Of a DNA stretch of 64,000 bases, positions 13,694-25,870 are shown piece after piece. The DNA is from Lineus longissimus (taxonomy: Eukaryota > Nemertea > Pilidiophora > Heteronemertea > Lineidae). The position numbers and the translations under genes are program-made. The notes under the pieces were generated by a model. That model ran no database searches. It saw only the letters and a program-made list of their open reading frames with translations, and had not been told where the DNA came from. Position 1 is the stretch's first letter. Each line of letters opens with the position of its first letter. The stretch is taken from assembly GCF_910592395.1 (NCBI RefSeq), contig NC_088313.1, forward strand, positions 5,832,501-5,896,500, read 5' to 3'.

Positions 13694-14624
13694 GCGAAAT
13701 TTTTTTCTGCAGGATACTTCTGCCATAGTGTACATCTGACAGCCAATCAGAATTCAAGGCAAGCACGTGTCTTTGTTGACATCATCTTTCCACATGGCGC
13801 AATAATGTCAACAATGCCACGTGTTCTGATAATCTTGGAAAGAACAAGTTAGCAAATGGTTAGAGGAGTATATTAGCTAAAATATATTTATTTGCAGTAT
13901 CTTAACATGTATTTTCATTGTCGAGTGGACTGTATTTATTGGACTTGTCTGTTAAGGCGCACTGTGCTCGGCAAAATAGCCGAGGTTGAATGTTTATCTG
14001 TCAACCGTGTAACTAGTTCTGCTGTATATGCATAGGTGGCCCCACCATTCAATTTTATTTTGTTTGCTTGTCAAAATGTGTTTTATACAATGGCCCTTCA
14101 ACAATGTTCAAACTACCAAAATAGGCCTGATACCTTCAACAGCAGACATCGGATACACTGTCCCTTTAATAATTATCAACATTGGCAACACTGTCAGTGT
14201 CACTGCCCCTTAAAATTTCACAAATCGCGAGACATCGGATACACTGTCCCTTTAATAATTATCAACATTGGCAACACTGTCAGTGTCACTGCCCCTTAAA
14301 ATTTCACAAATCAATGCATGCACTGCAATGTAGGATCAGATCAGCTGATGCCTCTTTTGTACGCATAATATCATCAATTTTACAATGAATCTGTGCAATT
14401 CATTCCTAAACACTACGACACAAACCTTGAGTTGAGCATACTTGGGGTCAGACAATTATTGTCACATTCACAGTTGAAGTGGCACTCGGCATGCAACTCG
14501 GTATCGTCCATTGTATTTGCATTATCATGCATAAATAAACAGTGTGACGTCAAAGATCGCGCCAATTGTGATTGGCTGTCAGATGTACACTGTGGCAGAA
14601 GTATCCTGCAGAAAAAAATTTCGC
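13694..14624. mobile_element. 931-bp TIR element with 9-bp TSD inside ALDH9 exon
   Basis: Terminal inverted repeats of about 56 bp with one visible mismatch begin GCGAAATTTTTTTCTGC at both ends. The flanks are perfect 9-bp direct duplications GTCCCGGAT (13,685-13,693 and 14,625-14,633). Long TIRs with a 9-bp duplication are the pattern of Mutator-like MITEs. An internal ~85-bp tandem duplication lies at 14,146-14,313. No transposase is encoded, so it is non-autonomous. Confidence 0.88.
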
Positions 14625-14633
14625 GTCCCGGAT

Positions 14634-14672
14634 GATGCGTTCGACGAATACTCTGGTCCCATTGGAGCAAAC
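14634..14672 (-). pseudogene. ALDH9-like catalytic-Cys exon, 5' part
   Basis: The acceptor TTGTTTTCTTCAG precedes GTT TGC TCC, reading VCSNGTRVFVERI. The Cys is the nucleophile position of the ALDH family (QVC[CS]NGTR in ALDH9). It joins in phase 0 to the NQGQ end of the exon at 38,806, across an intron of about 24 kb. Confidence 0.88.
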
Positions 14673-14952
14673 CTGAAGAAAACAAGTTTAGATAACTCAG
14701 AAAGGTCATAAAATCCTCTTTCCATTTTTCTTTTATGGCTGGTCAGCCTAGAGACATTGATACAAAACAATAAATTTCACGTAGTGACATCAGCCAGAAA
14801 AAAATCCCCATGCTCTTCTTTTCAAAACAAAATCTGAACCTCTCTATTATCATCATTATCATCCACCACAATACATCTGATCAAACACCAGAGTATGTGC
14901 TCCAGAACTGTCCTCTCTGGGACACCGAGAGACTGGCCACATGGCCAGTGTA

Positions 14953-14979
14953 TGTATGTATGTATGTATGTATATACCA
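14953..14979. repeat. TATG microsatellite, LINE tail
   Basis: About six TATG repeats lie at the 3' end of the minus-strand LINE that follows, as expected for a CR1/L2-type simple-repeat tail. Confidence 0.7.
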
Positions 14980-17802
14980 TATTTAAATTTAAGCGCCCTT
15001 TCCAGATTAAATCCGTTCAAAGGCACTTTTACAATATTTATAACAAAATTACAATCGAAAACAGATGGGTCTTGAGCATCGTTTGAAATGATGCAAGGCT
15101 CTTTGCCTGCCGGACCTCAAAAGAGAGCCCATTCCACAAAACAGCTGCGGAGAATGAGAAGCAGCGCTCCCCATATTTACTCCGGGCCCTTGGAAGTACT
15201 AGTCTATTGTCATCAGCCGACCGAAGGTCTCTTCCTGGACTATAGATATTGACCAGGCTTGACAAGAAGCCAGGCGCTATTCCATGCACACATTTGAAAA
15301 CGTGCACGAGGATTTTATAGTTCACCCTCTGCTCAACCGGCAACCAGTGGAGCTCACGTAGTACAGGGGAGATGTGGTCTCGACGCTTGGTGCGCGTGAT
15401 GATGCGGGCCGCCACGTTCTGCACCCTCTGCAACTTGTTCATAAGGTCTTTTGAAACGCCATAGAGCAGTGAATTGCAGTAATCCAGCCTTGATGCGACT
15501 AGGCTGCACACTAGTGAACGGGTTGCAGAAGTGTTGAGATACTGACGGATCAGTCCAATATTCCTTAGTTGGGCGTAGGCCGACCTACAGACAGCATTCA
15601 CCTGTGCTTCCATGTTCATTTTCTTGTCAAATATCACCCCCAAATTTCTTACGCATGCCACAGAGTCAATGATAAAGTCACCAACATTCACCGAAACGTG
15701 ATCCAGGGTCTTGGAACGATGAATGGATGCAAAGAGTGCCACCTCCGTCTTGTCGTCGTTCTTTTCAGCATGTTCTCCTTCAACCAGGAACCATTATTGT
15801 CAGTAATGCATAAGTCAAGACAGTCAAGCGTAACTTCCTGTGCTTGTGGGATCCCCGGATTAAAAGAGTCATAAAGCTGTGCATCATCTGCATAAAAAAG
15901 ATGACCTGGGCCATGGTTTCTTGTTATGTTGCCGAGTGGTTTTGTGTACATGCAGTACATTTTTGGGCCCAACACCGACCCCTGCGGAACACCATATTTT
16001 AAGAGAACGGACGTAGATCTTTGACGATCAATAACGACAGTCTGATACCTGTCATCAAGATATGATGCAATCCAGGCAAGAGCAGAGCCAGTGATGCCAA
16101 ATAACTGTTCAAAGCTTTTTAGAAGGATCTTATGGTCAATGGTATCGAAGGCTGCAGAGAGGTCGATCATGACAAGCACTGTCACATCACCCCTGTCCAA
16201 ACTACTAAGGATGTCGCTCTGAACCCTTAATAGAGCGGTCTCTGTTGAGTGACCTCTTCGGTAGGCGGACTGAATTTCTTCATGCAGCGAGTTGGACAGG
16301 AGGTGATGTTCGAGGCGGGCATCAACGACCTTCTCCACAACCTTCGACACAAAGGGTAGGTTAGACACAGGGCGGTAGTTTTTGAGAATGTCAGAGTCGA
16401 GACTTGGCTTCTTTAGTAGAGGCCGAATGAGCGCAGATTTAAAAGCGCGGGGAACACAGCTAGTTTTTAGCGATGCATTTATTATGGCAGTCAGTATTGG
16501 AAGCAGTTCATCAATGCAGAGTTTAAGAAGCCATATGTTGGAACTGGATCCAGTTCACAGGATTTCGAGGGGGATTTCATCACAATCCTTCTGACCTCCT
16601 CCTCTGTGGCTGGTGGAAATGCGGAGAGAGGGGTCACTCCCTCTGGTAGCTCGTCGGCCGTTTCGGAACAGTCATCCTGGGCAGTGTTGAAAGTTTCCCG
16701 GATCTTAGCAATCTTATCCGTGAAGAACTCACTGAAGGACTCAGCGAGTTCCTTAGGCGACTCGGATTGTGGCAGCGGGGAAGACCCAGTATCCCCCAGT
16801 AGATGCCGGCTTATTTTATATATCTGCTTTTGATCGCGGCCACATTCGGTGATCTTCGCTGAATAGTGTGATGTCTGCGCCTGCTTTATGAGCTTGTTAA
16901 CTACTGCGCACTGGTTACGATACATCTGATGATGAACGGTGAGCTTCGTTTTCCTCCACTGGCGCTCCAAGCCCCGCCTAACATGTTTGGCATCGTAGAT
17001 CTCTTGTGTATACCACGGACATTTGGGATGGAGAACAAGTGTCTTGTGTTGAAGAGGAGCATGTTTGTCTAGAAGTGTAGTCCACTGGGCTGGCCTCATG
17101 AAAGACCAACGACTCTCCGATATCATTCCGGAAGGCATCAACATTTATCTGCCTTAGCTTCCTGTAGGGGACTGTAACTCTAACAGGAGCCGGTTTTGCA
17201 AGTGTTGTCGTCAAGCTGACCGCAAGATGGTCCTTGATTTGGTCCCCTTTATCGTTGAAAAGACAACGATCAAGGACCTGGATGTCTGAGACAAGACTGC
17301 GTTGGTTGTCCCTGGTAACGGCAACATCGAGTGTGTGACCCTGCACATGTGTAGGTTCCGCTACGTGCTGAACCATGCCATGCTCCTCTAGCAAATCCAT
17401 GAAACGAAGCGCGTCTCGATCATTTTCAAGGTCGTCAACATGAAAGTTAAGATCACCAACTATCAGGAATTCCCTTGATAAAGTAACGTAATGTGGGAGA
17501 AATGTTGACCACTCGTCGAAGAATACCGAGTTCCTGAGACCGTTTGCCTTGGTTGGCCTTGGTCTGTATACCAGTGCAAGTCTAAAGGAACAGTCGCCAA
17601 CCGACAAATCACACTGGAGCGATTCCAAGTGGGTGAAAGTATCGCAGTCCTTCACACGTTTAAACGTAATTGACGACTTGTACATAACGGCAACACCACC
17701 GCCTTCCCTACCATCCGATCGGGCAATGTGCTTAAAGTGGTAACCTTCGGGCACAACTTCGCCAATACACTTCTTGTCTATTGCACTTCCAAGCCATGTC
17801 TC

Positions 17803-18646
17803 GACGCAAGGGCCAAAAGCGCCGCGTAGCGGCAAAAAAGCGAAGCTGGCGAAACATTTATAACGGGTCACCGTCACTTATTATTGGACTTATAGCGCAT
17901 TTACGGGGTTCCAACTATTTTGCTTTATAGTGTCACCAGGAAAGAAAAGCATGCGACCTAACGCCGATCTATTTGTATAAAGTGATAATTGGAAGGTATA
18001 TAGTAGGAAATATCAATAAAATAATCATTCCATGTCGTCTTTTAAGGGCATTTTTGATTGTAAAAAATATATGTGTACGTCACCGGAGTCTCTGCAATGA
18101 TAATTTCATCACAGCAGTCTCGCGCAAGTAGAAGTTCTTTACCTATTAGTTCTTCACATATTAGTCTGGCGCAAAGCCAGACGTTTTCCATTACGATTTC
18201 ACTACGGTGTTTGACCAGAAGGAGCAGTGCGCGAGATATGCTAATGAGCAGACTTCCCTCGCTTGAGTTTTGGAAGAATTTTCCATATCGCGCTAAGCTG
18301 ACCACTGCTGACCATGACAGGCGTGCATTGGACTGGTACAGGTTGGAACTGAACATTGAATATGCTGGTGGTGACGCTTTCTGATGAGAAGTTGGTCGTG
18401 ACTGATGCAGTATCCTTGGACTTGTCCACAGCATTGTTCAATCATTGCTCTCTGAGCTGGCTTGATTCTGTACTAACCCAAATACTGAGACCAAATGCCT
18501 GTTGACTGTGCTTTAAGAGAGATTGGCGCCATGCCTAGTCTCTCTTAAAGCACAGTCAACAGACACCAACCCCCTCAGACTCAGACGCCCAAGAGCCACA
18601 GAGCCACCACAAACGCCCAACCCTTCCTGCTACCTTAATACTTCTG
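17803..18646. other. about 845-bp insertion in the LINE endonuclease
   Basis: The endonuclease reading breaks after ...VIAIT (18,647) and resumes at ETWL (17,802). The DNA between has no recognisable coding frame. It contains a perfect 24-bp-arm hairpin (18,499-18,562). No clear terminal repeats or target duplication were found. Confidence 0.6.
18499..18562. repeat. perfect hairpin, 24-bp arms, 16-base loop
   Basis: Arm one 18,499-18,522 (CTGTTGACTGTGCTTTAA...) is exactly complementary to 18,539-18,562. The loop is TTGGCGCCATGCCTAG. Confidence 0.85.
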
Positions 18647-19439
18647 GGTAATAGCTATTACATCATAGTCGTTCGAGACAATGTAGTCATGCAGTGATAA
18701 TGTTTTGTTCTTCAAAGACCGTGGGTTGATGCAGCAAATAAGCAGTTTCTCACCTCGGGGGTGACACAATGTCAGACTGGAACTTGATTTGAACTAGGTT
18801 TGAAGGGTTAACACCAGATCTAGAGAACGTTCTCTTCCCGTGAAATGGAGTGGGCATACACAATGTCGGTATTTGACGTTGACAACGAACATCAGCTCTA
18901 TGGATTAAGTGTCTGTGTTTACCTCTGCCTGCACCCCGACCGTGACGCCTTGTCCTACTTCGTTTGTAAAAATGTTCATGGATCTGAGCACACCTTCCAC
19001 ATGCTTTGAAACTGACCCATGTCGGTTACGTATGGCATAAAGATCAGCACTTGAATAGTCCTGCATGTAAATCCTCCCTGGCTTAGCGAATGTACAGCAG
19101 TGTACACCACGTATAGAAGTATGTACACCAGGACTAATGGCTTCCCAGAGAATTCCTAGCCCAGCAAGGGCCAGAAAAATCCACAGTCCAGCATACAAAC
19201 GGCTGAGTCCCATCACCATCAAATATGCACAAAATGAATCTCGAGACATTCACAGAAAAGACTGTCCACTCTGTATTCAGGCCTCTTCACTCAGACTGCA
19301 CTAAATCTAGATGTTTGAGGGGCTCAAGAAAGGAGCTACTTCGCAGCGCTCACCCTCGCTCAGCTCAGTGGAGACTATCAGTGAGACTACCAGTGGAGAA
19401 AATCAGTGGAGACTAAGCTCTGGGGATCAAGGGAGGATC

Positions 19440-20087
19440 AAGAGATGACAGGTTTATTAGAGACAATGGCTGATATCTATAAAAGACTACTAAATGCTTT
19501 TACTTTAAACTTCATGTACATTTACACTAGCCATCTCTGTAGACAACTGTAGTAAAAGCATTTACTAGTCTTTATAAATATTAGCAATTGGCCTGGCTGT
19601 GTAGCATCGCCTTAAATAGAAAATCAAACGCTAAGAAGAAGAATATTCACCACTGACAAGACACAAAAAAAGTTTAATGGTGAATTAGGTCAAGAGTAAT
19701 ATATTCACGAGCCGAAGTCAGCAAAGCCTTACAAATATTTGTAGAATTCTTTATATATAACCAAGCGTGACCAGAATGCAAAAAATATGATATAGGGGAA
19801 TGCCAGACTATTTCAATGCGACGCCTAGTTTTAGTGACGATTTCAGAATCGATCCCACACATTCTTCAGCAGAATAATACAACTTGTAAACAGCAGCTTG
19901 ACAAGTTCCCAATTTTTACAAGTTACCGATGGAAAGTAAAGGGACTGAATAGCTAAAGTAAGTTACGTTAAAGCTAGTTTCATGTCTAACCACATTACAT
20001 GAGTAAGGTAGATCTAACTCTATTCCTCGTGTAGAGAGAGTCTGGGGTATCTCTCTCAATTACAAGTGTAGAGAGAGTATTGGCCTA
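19440..20087. other. non-coding; imperfect fold-back at 19,475-19,580
   Basis: Arms of about 29 bp (TATAAAAGACTACTAAATGC and its near complement) at 19,475-19,505 and 19,551-19,580 suggest a small MITE. A GTGTAGAGAGAGT motif is repeated near 20,029 and 20,065. No gene is seen. Confidence 0.5.
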
Positions 20088-20765
20088 CTTAAGTCAAAGT
20101 GGGGCACCTAAAATGCATCTTAAGTTAAGGTTGGGCACTTACTTAAAATAAGTCATATTCATAAAATGCTTCAGTCAGGTGGCCCACTCAAATCGAATCT
20201 TAGATTTGAGACACCTCCGGGGCAGTCTTAACTCTAAAGTGGACTGGTTCTTTCAGTTCGTTTTGAGCACAGCGCTCATCGGAGATGAGTTTGTTCATGC
20301 TGGCTTGGCAACATGAAATTGCACACAGGCGTGCAATTTGCAGGGAAAGGGGTTTTCGTGATCGCCTCCATCCACAAGACTTTAAAAACGACTTATAATT
20401 ATATCAGCGATATCGGTTTGATGGGTAAATATTATTCTTGTGAGGGATGACCACGAATCAGAAACTTTAGGAGGAATTACGCGCTGCCTCCTGAGTTAAA
20501 ACTGCTTGCGACTCTCAGGTTTACAATTTTTACGCTTGTAGATCATTCCAACAGGTTACTGGTGATACTGTCAACATTTCCCAACCAGCCACGAGTTGAG
20601 AAATTGCGGAGGTAACAACCTCACTGAACCAAATTTCTTAAACAAGATAACACTCCTCAATTATCTGTTTTTATTATCAGATTCTTCGATTTCACGGTGT
20701 TATCGGTGTGGTCGATCGAATGCATACAGTATTTGGATTCTAAGACCTTCGTTTCATGAGTGGAG
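20088..20765. repeat. left arm of ~675-bp long inverted repeat
   Basis: Matches the reverse complement of 26,973-27,645 over nearly its full length with scattered mismatches. It runs from TTAAGTCAAAGTGGGGCACC to TTCGTTTCATGAGTGGAG. A 71-bp satellite block starts immediately at its inner end. Confidence 0.88.
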
Positions 20766-21019
20766 TTTTTCATCCAGTGAATCACGTCCTTGCTGGAGGA
20801 CAACCTACTGTCTTTTGTGACAGCCTGAATAGGGAGTCCTTCATCCAGTACATCATGTCCTTGTCGGAGGACAACCTACTGTCTTTTGAGACACCCTGAA
20901 TAGGGAGTTCTTCATCTAGTACATCATGTCCTTGTCGGAGGACAACCTACTGTCTTTTGAGACACCCTGAATAGGGAGTTCTTCATCCAGTACATCATGT
21001 CCTTGTCAGAGGACAACCT
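20766..21019 (-). repeat. 71-bp satellite, about 3.5 copies
   Basis: Same family and orientation as 9,752-10,190. The array is interrupted at 21,020 by a 1.2-kb LTR-like element and resumes at 22,255. Confidence 0.88.
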
Positions 21020-22254
21020 TGTGACGTAGCGGCTTTTAAGGCACTGGTACCTCTCTGTAAAAACAGCTGAACACCTATTTCAAAATAACAAAGAGTTTAT
21101 TATAAGAGAAAATTATGTACAATATTTATATAGCCAGCTGCTGAAATAAAGCATATATTAGTTATGAGAGTTCGTGTAGCAAAATGTAGCAATTTTCAGT
21201 TCAGTCCCTTCAGTTCACAAGGGCAAAGTTCACACGGCAATGTTCACAGGGTAACTGAGAAAAAGGTCCAGTTCCAAAGATGAATTCCAAGTATAACTGA
21301 GAAAATGTCCAGTTCCGAGTAAGGGCCCAGATATGGCGACACAGAGGTGCTATGATCGTATGTCTTGATGAACCGGCGTGACTTTCAAGGAACTAAAATT
21401 CCTGGCTCTTCACAGTCCTTCGAATGAGACTCAAAACCGAGGTTCCTTGTACTTGGTGTCTATGCCAGGGCAAGCTAAGACCCCACCAAGTGAGAAACAT
21501 GAGTAGCTTGCGTGGACTCTATCTCTCTCGCCAAAGTCGGACCACTAGGCCAATAAACCCAATTGGCGCCTAACCGTAGTGGCACGCAGGATACGCTCAT
21601 CCTGCCTTGGAGGAGGATTACTCCTAGGAGAATGACCCCTCCAAGTGCAGAGCGAACGCTGAAGAAGCTGAAGAAGAAGAAGAAGAGGTGTAAAGGGTTA
21701 AGAGGCAATTATGAGAATACGGATATGGCTATCCGTTCCCAATAAGAATACGGAATTTAGGCGTTCCGATTCGAATACGTATATGTGTGCGTTTCATAGC
21801 TGCAGCGACGACTCCATTCGACACATTCGGCACCAACGCCAGGCGATCATAATTCCCGAACCGAAAAGTCCGGATTCGATAAACAGCTTCCCCGAAAAGG
21901 GATTCTGGAGCTCCAATCAGTTCAAATCACAAGGCAAGCATAACCAACTGCTTTCCTTGGAGTCTTTCTGAGTCCTCGCCAAAAGCACACACCAACAACC
22001 ATGCCTCAGTAGGCCTAAGCCTTTGCCTCAGATCACCCAACCACTCGCCATTGTCAAGTCATTGTCCAGTCCTACATAAATGTTCATTCCTGATTCTAAC
22101 TGATTCCATATTACATGAATATGATCTTGGATAACATTATGACCATGGTTATGGTTACATGATTTTGATCTTAGATTACATAGCTCGATTGACTCACAAT
22201 AAACTCACCAATTAATATAGGGAAGAAATAAAACAAAACATGGGATTCATCACA
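21020..22254. mobile_element. candidate solo LTR, 1,235 bp, TSD AACCT
   Basis: Starts TGTGACGTAGC and ends ATTCATCACA (TG...CA). It is flanked by a 5-bp direct duplication AACCT (21,015-21,019 and 22,255-22,259) within otherwise continuous 71-bp satellite. This is the form left when an LTR retrotransposon recombines between its LTRs. No internal coding region is present. There is no second copy in the window for comparison. Confidence 0.65.
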
Positions 22255-23140
22255 AACCTACTGTCTTTTGAGACACCCTGAATAGGCAGTTCTCCAGCCA
22301 GTACATCATGTCCTTGTCTGAGGACATCCTACTGTCTTTGAGACACCCTGAATAGGGAGTTCTCAAACCCGTACATCATGTCCTTGTCTGAGGACACCCT
22401 ACTGTCTTTGAGACTCCCTGAATAGGGAGTTCTCAAACCCGTACATCATGTCCTTGTCTGAGGTCATCCTACTGTCTTTGAGACACCCTGAATAAGGAGT
22501 TATTCATCCAGTACATCATGTCCTTGTCTTAGGACAACCTACTATCCTTGAGACACCCTGAATAGGGAGTTCTCCAACCAGTAAATAATGTCCTTGACTG
22601 AGGATATCCTACTGTCTTCGAGACGCCCTGAATAGGGAGTTCTTCATCCAGTACATCAGGTCCTTGTCTGAGGACATCCTACTGTCTTTGAGACGCCAGA
22701 ATGGGGAGCCCTTCATCCTGTACATCATGTCCTTCCTGGAGGATAGCCTACTGTCTTTAAGACAACCTGAATAGGGAGTTCTCCAACCAGTAAATAATGT
22801 CCTTGACTGAGGATATCCTACTGTCTTCGAGACGCCCTGAATAGGGAGTTCTTCATCCAGTACATCAGGTCCTTGTCTGAGGACATCCTACTGTCTTTGA
22901 GACGCCAGAATGGGGAGCCCTTCATCCAGCACATCATGTCCTTGTCGGAGGACAACCTACTTCTTTAAGACTCCCTGAATAGGGAGTTCTTCATCCAGTA
23001 CATCATGTCCTTGTCTGAAGACATCCTACTGTCTTTGAGACACCCTGAATAGTGAGCCCTTCAACCAGCACATCATGTCCTTGTCAGAGGACAGCCTACT
23101 GTCTTTGAGACACCCTGAATAGTGAGCCCTTCCTCCAGCA
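22255..23140 (-). repeat. 71-bp satellite, about 12 copies
   Basis: Continuation of the array at 20,766. Pairs of copies near 22,560-22,710 and 22,765-22,930 are nearly identical, showing local duplication of a multi-unit block. Confidence 0.88.
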
Positions 23141-23142
23141 CA

Positions 23143-25870
23143 TTGTGTATTGTATTGTATTGTGAGGATGTACTTGGTCATTTGTTTTGATAGTGTTATG
23201 CATGAAGTAGCCCGGAAGGTCATTATTAAAAAAATTGTATGGGAATTTCATTTGTAGAAGTGTGTGTAAGTCTGTTAATTTCAATACTTTTAAAGTCTTG
23301 AAGAGAGGTTCAGTATGGGCAATAAGCTTTCTGTTTGTAATCACACGAATAGCCTTTTTTATGTTTAAGGATAGAGTCATGTTCGTAGCCCCAGGAGAGT
23401 AGCTGATAATTTAGATGTGGAGTAATGAGGGCGTGGTACACAGTGACTAAGGTTTTTGATTAACATAGGATTTGAGGTGTTTCAAAATTCCAATTGCTCG
23501 TGATACCTTTAAGGCTATATTACGTGTATGAGGGACCCAACTGAGGTATTTATGGAGTGTGAGGCCAAGAAAATCAAATTGTTCCACTCGATCAATCGGG
23601 ATATCGTGGAATTTTGGAGTGATGTTGATGGCTTTTGAGTTAGACCGTTCGAAGATGATATATTTAGTTTTGGGGAGGTTCAGTGACAGCTTATTAGCTT
23701 TTCGCCATTCTGCCAATTTTGATAATTCTGTGTTAATATTTACATTCATTTCGTTCAGATTTAGTTCAGACCCAAGGTTGTTTAATTCGCTTTCTAGAGT
23801 AATGTCATCAGCGAACATGGCGCTGTTAAAACTATCACTGGCTTTGTTGAGATCGTTAATATATATGATAAATAATAGAGGACCCAAAATAGACCTTTGG
23901 GAACCCCTGTTTTGATTTTTGCACGAGTGGATTCTGTACCGCAGTAGTCAACAAATTGTTCCCGATTGAAAAGATAGTTACTCAGAAGTGAAAGAGCTTT
24001 TGAATTTAGTCCATAATGTTTCAATTTACGCAGTAGTATGTTGTGATCTAGAGTGTCGAAAGCCTTGCTAAGGTCCATAAAAATAGAAAGAGATTTATTG
24101 CCAGCATCAAGTGTTTTTACAATTCTATCAATAAGTTCAGCTGCGGCCAAGTCGGTAGAGTGTTTTGGTCTGAAACCGTATTGACTGGAGTATAAAAGGT
24201 TATTTTCGGCAAAGTAGTTTCTTAATTGATCGTGGATGATTCTTTTGTAAATCTTAGATATTGAGGGCAACAGGGAAATGGGGCGGTAGTTGTCTAGGAG
24301 GGCATTGCCGCCTTTTTTGTATAATGGGAGAACACGTGCTAATTTAAGACGATCAGGGAAAACACCAATGGACAGTGAATGATTTATCATAACTGTCAGT
24401 GGTTTCACTATTTCATTTTTACATGCTTTTAATAACTTGGTTGAGATCCCATCCCACCCACAACTTGTTTTTGATTGTATTTGATCTATTGTTTTGGCAA
24501 CTGTGTTCTCGGTAATGTTTCCGAAACTAAAGGTGTAAGGTTGTGGTTGCCCCAAATAGTCTGTAAAGTGAGAAGTTGAATCCCCGATGGCGGCAGATAA
24601 GTTTGGGCCCATATTTGACATGAAAATATTGAATTCATTTGCTATAACGGTTTTGTCAGAGGTTTGAACTTCGTTAATTTGAAACGATTCTGGAACTTTG
24701 GTACTAGACCTCGATGATTTATTTATAAGGGTATTGATGGTTGACCAAGTTTTACGGGTATCATTTTTATTCATTTCTAGAACATTCGTATAATGACTTT
24801 TTTTGTGCTATTGATAAGCCGTCTAAGGACTTTGTTATAGTTTCGTAGTTGCAACGTGCGTATTTCAAGGTGGCGTGAGTTAGGTGGAGTGGCTTTTAGT
24901 TTCTTGTAAAGATTATCTCGTGTTTTAATCGAGTTTATAAGTGCATTTGTGATCCATGGGGAATGTTTATGCTTACATTTGTTGAATTTAGCTGTGATCA
25001 GGGGAAAGTTATCGTCCCTTGCCTTACAGAGTAAGTCATGAAATTTATTGAAATTTGTATTAACCTCATTGTCAGTGGTCTTCTGAGTTGCTAATTCCCT
25101 TGTTATTTGTAATTTGAAGTTCTCAGTTGCCGCTTCGGTATACTTCCGGTATTTCACTATTTGTTGATTTGAGTGAATTTTACTTATTCCAATGAAATAG
25201 GCTTGGTGATCTGATATTCGGTTGGTGAGGATGCCAGTGACAGTTTTAGAGATGAGGGGGGAGAACCTATAGAAGAAGTTATCAATTAGGGTTTTACTGT
25301 GTGTGGTTAATCTAGTTGGGTATGTAATAGTTGGATAAACTGAATGCGTAAAAATAGTTTCGATAAAGTCGGAGAATGCAGGTTTGTTCTTATGTTTCAG
25401 TACATTAATATAAGTGTCACCAGCAATTACAAGCTCGCCATGCGTATTTGAAATTGAGTAAGTGTTTGGGAGAATTCCTCGATGAAGGAGTAATAGTCTT
25501 CGTTACGATCACGTTGTGGTCGATAGAGATTGCCGAGAGTTAGCCGTTTGTTAGCGCAGATTAATTCTATAAACTGGTTTTCCGAAGTTTTAAATCGAGG
25601 AGTCTGAATTAAATTAAACGTGAGGCCTTCTTTTATATATATTGCTAGTCCACCGTGTGCTGAGCACGTTCGGCTTTGTTGGATGAGGATATAACCAGGA
25701 ATTTGATGCTCTGACAGTTCATGCTGAAGATAAAAAAGTTATCTAAGTATTTTTTACCGATCTCTTTAAGCGTTTTATCATCAGTGTATGGGGAATCATG
25801 TAGAAAAGTTAATGGTTCTTGCCCGTCCAGAGTGGCATCGTTGTGGACATCTAGCGTATCAAGTAATGAA
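23143..25870 (-). mobile_element. second LINE (Jockey-superfamily), frameshifted
   Basis: Minus strand, 5' to 3'. Decayed endonuclease sequence without long ORFs (about 25,860-25,160). A linker frame (24,777-25,157). The RT fingers and palm frame (23,794-24,774) has PISLLPSISKIYKRII, YGFRPKHSTDLAA and MDLSKAFDTLDH. A second frame (23,447-23,887) has MGPLLFIIYINDL and the catalytic FADD box, and a C-terminal frame lies at 23,096-23,380. The 3' tail is ACAATACAATAC-like (23,143-23,165) and lies directly against the satellite, so the LINE inserted into or beside it. The RT frame breaks just before the FADD region, so the element is inactive. Its protein differs clearly from the LINE at 15-19 kb. 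Confidence 0.8.

Larger units (their letters stand above)
14985..19250 (-). mobile_element. CR1/L2-type LINE, nearly full length, frameshifted, with nested insert
   Basis: From 5' (19,250) to 3' (14,985). An N-terminal ORF (18,905-19,249) has a hydrophobic stretch and a YSSADLYAIRNRH segment. The start of an AP-type endonuclease (CINPRSLKNKTLSLHDYIVSNDYDVIAIT) ends near 18,647. The endonuclease resumes at 17,802 with ETWLGS and continues through GDLNFH and HTLDVAVTRDN. Reverse transcriptase follows in two frames (16,491-17,144 and 15,688-16,368) with AFDTIDH, GVPQGSVLGP and FYADDAQLY, then a C-terminal frame (15,038-15,742) with LHWLPVEQRVNYKIL and the LWNGL end. Several frameshifts and an ~845-bp insertion in the endonuclease make it inactive. 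It sits in the long ALDH9 intron in the same orientation as that gene. Confidence 0.82.

Noticed and set aside
18905-19249. Independent membrane-protein gene (hydrophobic N-terminus, 114 aa)
   Set aside because: It is followed on the same strand by the start of a LINE endonuclease (KLLICCINPRSLKNKT), so it is better read as the LINE 5' region.
21475-21971. ORFs within the 21-22.2 kb insert
   Set aside because: Low-complexity (poly-Lys/Phe) frames with no domain. The insert is better explained as a solo LTR.
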